Source: Mytilinidion resinicola
Taxonomy: Eukaryota > Ascomycota > Dothideomycetes > Mytilinidiales > Mytilinidiaceae
Length of the DNA: 64,000 bases
Direction: 5' to 3'
Assembly: GCF_010093595.1 (NCBI RefSeq)
Contig: NW_022985441.1
Span: forward strand, 1,357,838 to 1,421,837
Shown here in pieces: positions 1 to 9,378 of this stretch. Numbering within the stretch: position 1 is the first letter of the stretch; every line of letters begins with the position of its first letter. A program made the translations under genes and the position numbers. A model generated the notes under the pieces. The model searched no databases, was not told where the DNA came from, and saw only the letters and a list, made by a program, of their open reading frames with translations.

Positions 1-2169
1 TCCGAAGCCCTCAATGAAGCTGAGAACAGCGCATATGAGCACCAGCGAAAAGCTGCCCGAGAACCACACACCTACCGCTCGCCCATATATCCGCCTGGAG
101 CCGAATACGCCGTGTGTCTCGCACAAGCACAATTGATGAGCGCGGTCGTCGGCGTGCTGAACGAGAGTTTGACAGAAAGCATAAAAGGCTTTTACAAGCT
201 CAGAAAGGCATACCTGACGCTAGAGGGGGTTATGGAGGCGGAAAGAAGGTACATCAACGATAGGAGTTCGAGTAGCGTTGATTCTACTGCCACTGGGAGC
301 ACGACAAGCAGTATACCTTCATCTAGGCCTTCAACAAGTAAGACAGAGACGGGAAAGACAAGGACATCGATTGATCGTGGCGCGAATCCGACTCTGTCAT
401 CCACCACTGTCGGTTCCAAAACTTCAAAGGAGGTCGAGAATGAAAAATCGCCGACTATAGAAGGTGACGACGAATTTGTCGATGCCGATGAAGCTCACGA
501 CGACCTTCCAACGCCAAAAGAGTATATTGGGCATCTCGCCGTGGAAACAGCGGACGGGAAGACTATAGAAATCGACACTTCATCAAAGAGTCCAGACCAG
601 TCCTCTAGCGCCACTTCCGATGCACCACCTTCGTACAGTCCCTCGTCAACCACCGACGACTTCGAGAAATTGACTCTCCAAGACACTATCAAGGAAACGA
701 CAGACATCACAGCCTTTGGCACGCATCCTGTAGACATGTTCATCGTCTCCGCTTCGAATTTCTGCTTCGGTGTCCTTATGCTCATAATTTCTCTCGTTCC
801 TCCTGCGTTCGCCATGCTCCTCAAGATCGTTGGCTTCAAGGGCGACCGCGAACGCGGGATCCAGATGCTGTGGCAAGCCTCGAAATTCAACAATATCAAC
901 GGTGCTATGGCTGGACTGGTCCTATTTGGATACTACAACGGCCTGAATGGCTTCTGCGACATCATCCCCAAAAGTGGCGAGGGAAGCTATCCGAGACCGA
1001 AGTGTAAGGCACTGCTGGCCGAGATGCGAGTGCAGTACCCTAAAAGCCATCTTTGGTTGATTGAGGAGGCACGCATGATGGCGACCGAGAAGCGGCTCGA
1101 GGATGCGGTCGAGTATCAAGCAAAGTCCGGTGAAAGTCCGCTAAAGCAGCTGGAGGCGCTGCAGTGGTTTGAGAGGAGTCTGAACACTATGTACCTGCAT
1201 GGTTATGAGGATTGCTCAAAAGCATTTCAAAAGGTATACCTTGATTAACTCCAATCGTCGTTGAATGTGACATGCTAAAATCCGGTAGTGCGTCGAGCTG
1301 AACAACTGGTCTCACGGGCTGTATTACTACATCTGCGGCGCCGCGCACGTTGAGCTCTACCGACTCAACAAGTCCACAAACCCTGAAGAAGCTGTATGCA
1401 TACCTCCTCCCTCCCTGGAATTCTCTCATCTAACTTCTACAGAAACGCCAAGCAACCCTCGCACGCGACTTCTTAGCCCTCGTCACCAAGAACACGGGCA
1501 AAAAGCGCTTCATGGCCCGCCAACTCCCCTTCGACACCTTCGTCAACCGCAAGATCCAGAAATGGGAGCAACGCGCCGCGGAATGGAACTGCGACCTCCT
1601 CGACGCCGTCGGCGTCTCCCCGCTCGAGGAGATGATCTACTTCTGGAATGGCTATAAGCGTATGCGGCCCGAGCACCTGGAGGTAAGCCTCCAGCGTCTT
1701 GCGTGGTCTGAAAGCGCCGAGAACACCTTCTGGGAGAAAGAAGCCACGGATGAGAAGGCGATCCTTGCGTTGCTGAGAGCTGCGACGTATCGCGCGCTGG
1801 ATCAGACGGATAAGGCGAGGGAGGTGTTGAAGGCGGAGGTGTTGAGCCATGATCGTGCGATTTTCAAGGGCGGGAATAAGGATAATTGGACGGCGCCGTG
1901 CGCGCATTATGAGATGGCGGCGTGCTTGTGGCGGGATATCGAGCTCAACGGGCAGGATCCGGCGCTGAAGAAGGAGGAGCTGACGGAGTGTGCGAAGTGG
2001 TTGGAGGATGTGGTCAATTGGGGTGGGTTTGATTTGGATGCGAGGTATGTCTCCTCTTCTTCTGGTGCTGTTCACGAGGAAATTGGCAGTCTAACACGAT
2101 CATAGGATTGGCATGAAAGTTACGACGGCTAAGCAGACGTTGAGACGGTTTGGAGTTGGCACAGCGTAG
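1..2169 (+). CDS. IML2: IML2-like outer mitochondrial membrane / inclusion body clearance protein, 5' end outside window
   Basis: The reading frame is open from base 1, so the start lies upstream. Proposed exons are <1-1233, 1289-1393, 1443-2044 and 2106-2169, giving about 667 visible residues; introns are 49-61 nt with GTATRY donors. After a Ser/Thr-rich acidic linker (about residues 80-235) comes the conserved IML2/TTC39 core: a hydrophobic stretch near residue 260-280, the motif GDRERGIQMLW, then AGLVLFGYYNGLN and further helical TPR-like segments such as LNNWSHGLYYYICGAAHVEL (across exon 2). IML2 in yeast is a mitochondrial and cytosolic TPR protein needed for clearing inclusion bodies together with lipid droplets; that role is family knowledge, not visible here. 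The end is well supported because the short last exon restores a basic tail before TAG. Family assignment is firm; the N-terminus cannot be judged. Confidence 0.88.
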
Positions 2170-2689
2170 GCGGTTTTGATGATTGATGTCGGAACGGGTT
2201 TGGTACCTGCATTTAATGGCGTTTTGGGCTTCACTCCCGCAAGTCGTTGGAAGACGGGAGAGATAGATGACGGTACGAGTCTGTTACTTATTACATTTGG
2301 TATCATCCTCGGTTCGTAGGATGAGCGAAAAAGTTCTCATTACCTGCACTGCTTCAACAAGAGAAGTCTCTTCTACATAGCAAAATAAGCAATACTGTTA
2401 TCAGAACAACTAAATAGTTGAACAGGTAATGTGAACATGACGTAGGCTTCCAGCGTTGTCTCCTCAACCCTTACATCTTGCATAGGCCCTCGAGAGCCCA
2501 TTGGGGAATCTCAAGCAGCGGTAAGCCAGCGTGCACAGACCGCGAACTTTTTGACACGGCGCTGTAAGGCTGACCTTCAAATCCTAAACATAATTAGTAC
2601 CAAATGTCCAGGACATACTCCAAGACACCCCTTTATAGTCTCGTTTAGTTTTGGCCGCGAGTGGACCGAAATTGCATAGCTGACTACAG
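2170..2689. other. intergenic, no gene seen
   Basis: Downstream of IML2. Short ORFs only. A small palindrome CAACTAAATAGTTG lies near 2407 and could contribute to 3' end formation, but it is too weak to call. Confidence 0.5.
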
Positions 2690-3562
2690 GTACTCATCCT
2701 ACGTCGGAATTCTTGGCGTTTCTTCTAACGCAGGGGACGAAAAGTGATATTGCAGGTTTGGAGGCATGAGTCCTATACTTTGGTAGGGGGGTTAGGAGGG
2801 TTTAAAGAGCATGGCCTTCGAGTTTTGGAGGCGATCCCTAAAAGAGTAAGGCGAGATTACTAGGGAAATAAAAGTACTCATCCTGCGTCCAAATCTTGGT
2901 GTTTTCTTCTAACGCAGGGGGCGAAAAGTGATATTGCAGGTTTGGAGCTATAAGTCCTATACTTGGGCAGCTTTCGAGTTTAGAGACGATCCCTTAAGAG
3001 TAAGGCGAGATTACTAGGGAGATAAAAGTACTCATCCTGCGTCGGAGTCTTGGCGTTTTCTTCTAACGCAGGAGGCGAAAAGCGATATCGCAGATTTAGA
3101 GGTATAAGTCTTGTACTTAGATGGGGTGATTAAGAGGGCCTAGAAAAGATAGCCTTTGAGTTTTAAGGCGGTACTTCGAGGGAGAGTCGAGATTTCTGGG
3201 GTAGACCTGCGTCGGAATTTTGGCGTTTTCTTCTAACGTAGGGGACAGAACATGAAATCGCAGGGTTAGAGGTATAAGTCCTGTACTTAACTTAGGCAGT
3301 TAAGAGGGTCTAGAAAGGTCGGGTTTTAAGTTTAGAGGTAAAACTTTAAGAGAAAGTTAATAATTCTATAGTAGATAAAGGGAGAGTCCTACGTTGGAAT
3401 CTTGGGATTTTCTTCTAACGTAGGGGGCGGAAAGTGAAATCGCAAATGTAGAGGTATAACTCCGGTAATAAAGTGAGCTAATTAAGAAGGTCTAATAAGG
3501 ATGTCTTTCGAGTTTAGAGACAATGCTTTAAGAGAAAGACGAGATTTCTAGGGTAGATGAAG
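2690..3562. repeat. five diverged tandem repeats of about 170 bp, each with a 37-nt hairpin
   Basis: Five copies start with the phrase TCCTRCGT and continue through TTTTCTTCTAACG, then GAGGTATAAGTCC and GAGATT(A/T)CTAGGG. The shared hairpin segments are at 2698-2734, 2882-2918, 3036-3072, 3206-3242 and 3388-3424, so the period varies from 154 to 184 bp. Each hairpin segment is exactly 37 nt and begins CCTRCGT and ends ACGYAGG, which are inverted. Differences between copies are largely C/T and G/A transitions, as expected after RIP. No protein-coding content was recognised and no similarity to rDNA or telomere repeats is apparent. Function unknown. Confidence 0.8.
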
Positions 3563-3593
3563 AGAGTGAGAGAATCACGTGATTAAACTCGCT

Positions 3594-4031
3594 TAACGTA
3601 GTCAACAAGCTAGTGGCCATTACAAGCAAGTGGCAATTTGCATGCTTTAGCACCCTTTGTAGCAATCCCAACAACCACGAGATACAAAGTATAGTTTTGA
3701 GGTTGGATACACTATCTAGCTCTTTCTAATAGCTATAAAAGAAGTTTTGAGCAGTATAGAGGCGTAATTCTATTGTGTTATAGGTATTTATTAATTTTGG
3801 GGGCTAAAACTGGCTAAAACTGGCTAAAACTTTGCTACGGCTAAACAGGGCTATCGAGAGATTTGAATAATTAATAGATGATATTAAAATAACCACGCAT
3901 ATTATTATTCTAAGTTACAGCCTAGAATATTTTGTGGTTGTTGAGATTGCTGGGGTGCTAAAACAGCAAATTGCACCAACAATTGGGGTGGCCACTTGCT
4001 TGTAATGGCCACTCGCTTGTTGACTACGTTA
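3594..4031. mobile_element. MITE-like element with ~85-bp terminal inverted repeats and TA target duplication
   Basis: Element 3596-4029 (434 bp) begins ACGTAGTCAACAAGC and ends GCTTGTTGACTACGT except for one mismatch, with TA on both sides (3594-3595 and 4030-4031). The inverted similarity continues inward for about 85 bp (3596-3681 against 3933-4029), interrupted by a 17-nt insertion in the right arm. The centre is AT-rich, has no transposase reading frame, and carries three tandem copies of CTAAAACTGG-like decamers at 3804-3833. TA duplication and long inverted arms fit a non-autonomous Tc1/mariner-pogo type element; the exact family is inference. Confidence 0.78.
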
Positions 4032-4395
4032 TTGGTTGCGCTGCTTAGTCTACAGTTATTCCTCAACCTTAATTTTAAAAACTTGCGATCATGGACATCT
4101 AAGAGACGCTATTCATTTACTACGAAACTATACCGTGTAGCAATAGACATTCCTTTAGTCCTACAATGCCAAAAAACAGCATGCTATTATAGTAGATTAC
4201 TCTAGGAAATTATAATACCAAGTTTCTTCACTAAAGCTCTCGAGCAATCTCGTACGCTTCCAACAAACGACGGCTGGCTCGCACACTTTCTTCTTGCGCG
4301 CGGATAAGATCAACTAGAGCCGATTACACACTATTATTAGGTCTCTTGCTTGCTTTAAGGACTTCTGAAAGACTAGGCCATAATGGAGATATCTG

Positions 4396-5696
4396 TCACA
4401 ATATTGGATCAGTAGCTCGTGTGGACGGGCCGGCATCATCTGTTGCTGGTATTCTCGATATTTCTCGTAGCTTTCTAGATGGTGGATCCAGCGGAGGATG
4501 GGTAACTTGGCCGTCCGTAGATTTTACTTCGAAAGTGACTTTACTGCCATTTCTGACGTGCGTGGATTGACGAACTGTATTAGATTCCGATCGTACTTCT
4601 TGTGGTTCGTCTGCTGACGACTGTGGTTCTTCTGCAGATGCCGATTGCGGTACTGGTCTTTCATCTGCTGCTTCTAAAGACCGTCTTTCTTCCGTAGACT
4701 CCTCTGGTTGTATTTGGTTGATCTCATCTAACACCGCAGCGAAGCGCTGAATTGGCTCGGACTCCACGCTCTTCAGCCCCTCTGGTACGTAGAAAAGTGC
4801 GATTGCGAACAAAGACGAGATGATGAAGATGATAAGGAGACCTAAGGATCCGGAGCCAAAGCTGGGTATCAAATGCGCCGTATATACCTTTCCAAGATAT
4901 ATCCCGAGTCCCAACAAGAACGCGTTGAGAGAGATGTTGAGAAGGTTCATTGGTGCAACGAGCATCATGGCGGAGTAGCACGAAGCCACTTTCCATTTCT
5001 CTTCGAAAAGGATTTGCCCAAACCCTTGAAATTCTTCATATAGAGTTTGTTTCAGTTGTCTCGGCGGAGATTCCAGTTTTCCCTTTAACTTCTCCATGAG
5101 ACTCTCCAGAGCTCGTAATTGGGCCCTCAGTCTCTTTTGGTTGGCAGATCGAGTGGGCTTGGTGAGGAAATCTTTGATATCATCCGCGCTATGTAAGCCG
5201 TGAAATGCAGGGTTGATGGCGCATGAGAAATAGACAGAAAGAGCTCCTGTGACGAGGCTGATAATGAAGCACGCTTGGGCCGTCCAGTGGGAGTCGGTCA
5301 GATTCGTAAGTGAAATTGCTGTGATGGCGACTTGTGCAATGATGGCGCCCTAGCCTGGTCAGCGAGGAGTTCAATCAAGCCCGTCGACTGTCCACGAAAA
5401 CGTACCGCGACTCCGATCATGTTGAAACTAGCGGTATATGACTTCATGAAGGCTATAACATGCTGATCTTCCGCTCGAAGGACATATCGCTCAACTCTTG
5501 TCATTACATCCAGTGCGTCTCTGAAAAAGAGCCGGAGGGTCCAACTCATCAACAATCCATATTCGTCATCTCTAGCGTTTCTTCTCAGCGATAATGTGAA
5601 CGGTCGAAATGACACAAGATCCTTCCAGTGCTCAATGCTCGAGATCAGCAGTGGGATTGACCCAAGGACTATGCCAGCAACCTCTATGCCGGACAT
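4396..5696 (-). CDS. multi-pass membrane protein of unknown function with HeLo/NACHT-type N-terminal segment
   Basis: Two exons, 5406-5696 and 4396-5349, with a 56-nt intron (GTACGT donor, GCTAG acceptor); 414 residues. The start at 5696 (MSGIEVAGIVLGSIP) was preferred over an in-frame ATG at 5798 because that segment is the usual beginning of many fungal N-terminal domains in NACHT/ankyrin and prion-forming-type proteins. Hydrophobic spans lie near residues 98-112, 120-142, 222-250 and 262-285, the last two separated by a short loop. The C-terminal ~120 residues are hydrophilic, rich in Glu, Ser and Pro, and probably disordered. No enzymatic motif is visible. It sits beside the repeat array and the MITE, so this is the most accessory-looking gene of the window. 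Function not known. Confidence 0.7.
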
Positions 5697-6905
5697 TGTG
5701 GTAAATATGATGCTAGTTTTGACGGTGAGATGCCTGGAAGGTGTTGAAGGCTGGAGCCTGCACACCTGAGGGGAGAACACCTCCAAGGCTGAAATCAAGC
5801 ACCCCTCACAAAACGCAAAAGCACCCTTGATGTTCCTGGACTCGCCCAGTCACCATCACGAAATAACTCATACAGACACGACAGATATAGTCACACGCAT
5901 ATAAGACTACATGTTATCAAACCCATCACCCAACCTAGAATCTTCAATTACCTTTTAAGCTTAGCGCGAAGTATGGTACACAACAGGCGAAATGTACTAG
6001 TTAAGCTACATCAGTTCTTTCAATTTCCATTGAGATGCCTCGTCATATGTAAGCGTACTATGTGAGTGTACTCAAGCTAGGCATGGCTTGTACCTCCGAT
6101 CGAGGCTCAACGACCCCGATCTACCTAGCTTCTTTGATCTGGAGCTTGCGTTACGCTCCTCCGGGTTGAATTACTCGGAGAGCTCGATTCGGGACGTCAG
6201 CCTCCGGACCCAAGTTTTGTAGCGCATTCCATCGGTTTCGGGGCACCATGAATACAATTGGCAATAAAGCGATGTCGGGGCGCATTGAACAAGATAGTAA
6301 ACACTGCGTTGAGATGTTGACCTAAGGCAGAAAGGATAGATTCCGGGGGAGGTGCCCGGGGCTCCGAAAATCGCGTATGAGTGGTAGAATAAAGAGTTTG
6401 AAATCAAAACGCGTACAAAACTGGGCTATTACGCTTAAGAGATTGTACAGGGTACTTGATGCTGCATAATATACTTCGTATGAAAGAAGCGATTCGTAAG
6501 CGTCAAGCTCGACTGTGAGATGGACATACCCGAGGTGCAACACCATGCACCATATGAAGCCGTGGCATTTAGAGTCCAAATCAACCGAAAGGCATAGTAG
6601 TTATGTATTCTGTAGCATGCCCACTTGGAGCGAGCTCGTGAGCTCACCACCTCGGTTCACATGGAGCGAGGGCCACTCGGCAGTCGATTGTCAGCTTAGG
6701 CTAACCCCAGCTCCGCCTGCAACGAGGGAGAGAGATATTGCACCTCCGCCGCCATGTAGAAGCTCAAAGGTAGCTACCTATCAGCTGTAGCTTGGACTCT
6801 TACATATACTCTTTATCTTTTATTCTGTTCAAACGTCGACGCGTCGGTGGCTTTGAAGCTTGATACCTCCCTTCTCCCCGCATTTCATCCTCACAGCCGC
6901 CCGTC
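5697..6905. other. intergenic between divergent genes, no gene seen
   Basis: This is the shared upstream region of the membrane protein (-) and the acyl-CoA dehydrogenase (+). Only short overlapping ORFs in several frames are present, none recognisable. It holds a CCTCGG hexamer at 6650-6655 and an AT-rich pyrimidine tract near 6800-6835, just before the dehydrogenase. Confidence 0.6.
6650..6655 (+). promoter_or_regulatory. CCTCGG hexamer, possible Far/CTF1-type binding core
   Basis: Exact CCTCGG 251 bp before the acyl-CoA dehydrogenase ATG. CCTCGG is the core recognised by FarA/FarB in Aspergillus and enriched upstream of fatty-acid catabolism genes (established knowledge). A single hexamer is weak evidence by itself. 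Confidence 0.3.
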
Positions 6906-8361
6906 ATGTCAGCTATCAGTACCCCCATAATCCCCTTCTCAGAGCCTCCCTACCTTGCTGGTCTACCTTCCCCATACTACAGCGAGAGCCATCTGAAGTG
7001 GCAGAAAGCCTGCCGCGCCTTCATCCAGGAGAACCTGATCGACCAGGCGCTGGAATGGGACACCAACGAGACGCTCCCCGAGAGCGTGTTCAAGAACTTC
7101 GCAAAAGCTGGAATGCTGATTCCATCTCTCCCTGCGCCGCTGCCAGTAGAATGGCTGAAGAGACTGGGCATCCGTGACTTCCTAGGCGTGTTGAAGGTTG
7201 AGGACTTCGATTACATCCACACCATGATCTATTGCGACGAGGTAAGTCACGCCTCTCCCACAATCAATCGAGCCTATACTGATCCTTCCCGACTACCAGA
7301 TGGCCCGCTCCGGCCTCGCGGGCCCCTCGGGCTCCCTCACAACCGGCATCTCCTTCGGCGTCCCCCCCATCCTCAAATTCGGCAACGCACAACTCCAAGA
7401 GCGCTTCCTCCCCGACCTCCTCACCGCGAAAAAGCGCACCTGCATCGCCATCACCGAGCCTGGCGCCGGCAGCGACGTCGCGAACATCTCCACCACCGCT
7501 GTCAAGACCCCCGACGGGAAGCACTACATCATCAACGGCACCAAGAAGTGGATCACCAACGGCATCTGGTCCGAGTACTCGTCCATGGCCGTGCGCACCG
7601 GCGGGCCCGGGCCCACGGGGCTGAGCATGGTCGTCGTCCCGCTGCTCGGCTACCCGGGGGTTAACATGCGGCGGCTGAAGGTGGGCGGGCAGGTCAGCGC
7701 GGGGACGACGTTCATCGAGCTCGACGACGTAAAGGTTCCGGTGGAGAATCTGATCGGCGAGGAGGGCATGGGGATGAAGTACATCATGACGAACTTCAAC
7801 CACGAGCGCCTGACGATTGCGATTGGCGCGACGCGGCAGTCGAGGGTGGCGCTGGCCAGCGCGATGGAGTATGTGATGAAGCGGGAGGCGTTTGGGAAGG
7901 CGCTGATTGAGCAGCCGGTTGTTAGGCATCGGCTGGCGAAGTGTGGTGCTATGCTTGAGAGCCAGTGGGCGTGGGTCGAGCAGTTTGTGTATCAGATGAC
8001 GAAGCTGCCGAAGGCGACGGCGGATGTGGAGTTGGGGGGTTTGACGGCGCTGGTGAAGGCTCAGGGGGGGATTGTGCTAGATGAGTGCGCGAGGTGCGCG
8101 GTGCTGTTGTTTGGTGGCAATGGGTATACGAAGAGTGGGCAGGGAGAGCTTGTTGAGAGTAAGTGGAGTTTTTGCTCCAGTGCTGGTCTGTGTGGGAAGT
8201 TGCTAACTTGAGAATTAGGAATATACCGCGAGGTGCCTGGTATGCGGATACCCGGTGGATCTGAGGATGTCATGCTTGATTTAGCTGTGCGACAGCTCAT
8301 CAAGAACTTCAAGAACAAGACCAAGGCGATGGAGATCCCCAAGGGATCGTCGAAGCTATAG
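6906..8361 (+). CDS. acyl-CoA dehydrogenase (FAD)
   Basis: Exons 6906-7241, 7300-8158 and 8219-8361 give 445 residues; introns are 58 and 60 nt. Seen in order: an N-terminal helical domain, then AITEPGAGSDVANISTTA (the FAD/substrate signature of the family), a beta domain with KKWITNG, and the C-terminal helical domain with MKREAFGKALIEQPVVRHRL and LFGGNGYTKSG. It oxidises an acyl-CoA to the 2-enoyl-CoA; chain length or substrate cannot be read from sequence. The position equivalent to the catalytic Glu of medium-chain enzymes (in IYEG) appears to be occupied by Gly in the C-terminal segment MRIPGGSEDVMLD, while NHERL places a Glu where isovaleryl-CoA and long-chain dehydrogenases carry theirs. 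No obvious mitochondrial presequence or PTS1 (ends GSSKL), so location is uncertain. Shadow ORFs in other frames were ignored. Confidence 0.92.
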
Positions 8362-9378
8362 TCCTGAAGTCTCGTTGTCCAAGATTTAGGAGACGTGCAA
8401 GTTCGCCGATCTCCTAGGAACAGCTGTCCATGGTAAACTGGCAGATCCTTTAGTGTGAATCGCATAGCCAGTTCTGTAGTATATATTCGTTAAAATCCCC
8501 CTATATCCCACAGTGTTAGCAGTACATAACAATCACATATCAGATCATTTCACCAGCCACCCAGCTTAATCACAAACTCCTACTTCCACTCCCATAGTCA
8601 TCGTAATACCGCCCAATGAGATATTCCAGAATTCCCCGCACAAACCCCTGCCGTTCGATATACCCGTAGCCCACTCCTCACTCATTTCAGCAGGCGGTAG
8701 CGAGACTAGCCGGGAAACTGGTGTGAATAATATAGATGTTATACATCATGCCTTCTTGGCAGTCCCCTCATTCCTAAATAATCACGGCTCCCGGGAAACC
8801 GGTCCGTCGGTGGTGAGATGTTCTTCCTATTGGCAGGTAAACTGGCCAAATTCGAGAAAAGTGAACAGATGGCTTGGAAATTGCTAGACATTTATTTGAG
8901 CTGAGGTTTAAAGGTGATTCAGAAGGTAGGTGCTCTTATACACTCTGGAAGTCGAGACGAATATATCACGATGATTATGTTAGGCTAGTCGAAGTAAGAG
9001 TAACCATCATTCAACGAGTGCTGGCCCGCTGATGCCCCGAGGGCGATCGCCTGTGCAGAAGTATGCGATTGGTCTTGACTAGCATAAGGTGTCTAAACGA
9101 ACTGCTGTTTAGCCTCTTTGAAGACGGAGGCTCCCAATGGCGAGCCGCTGTCAGACGGCATATGGCATATGGCATATGTCATATGTCACATGTACGTGCG
9201 TTTCGGCAGCGGGTAATTGCAGGTCCAAAAATATGAAGAGGTAGAAATTCAGGTTCGTGACATACACGCTCTGCTTCTTTCTCCTTCTCAAATTCAGTCC
9301 GCTCAGTTCCCTCCTTGCTGAGAACTGAATTAGTTCAGTTGGACCCAGTCAGGTCAATCATTTTCCCAGTTGCCCACC
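8362..9378. other. intergenic, no gene seen
   Basis: Between the dehydrogenase and the broken GH5 gene. It contains a 7-bp tandem repeat at 9157-9193 and a short inverted repeat (TCAGTTC / GAACTGA) near 9301-9330. No open frame worth calling. Confidence 0.6.
9157..9193. repeat. 7-bp tandem repeat GGCATAT with degenerate copies
   Basis: Three exact GGCATAT units followed by GTCATAT and GTCACAT. The result is a string of CATATG palindromes about 190 bp before the GH5 start codon. Probably a microsatellite. Confidence 0.8.

Noticed and set aside
3996..4205. 69-codon frame in the right arm of the MITE-like element
   Set aside because: It starts inside a terminal inverted repeat and has no transposase similarity.
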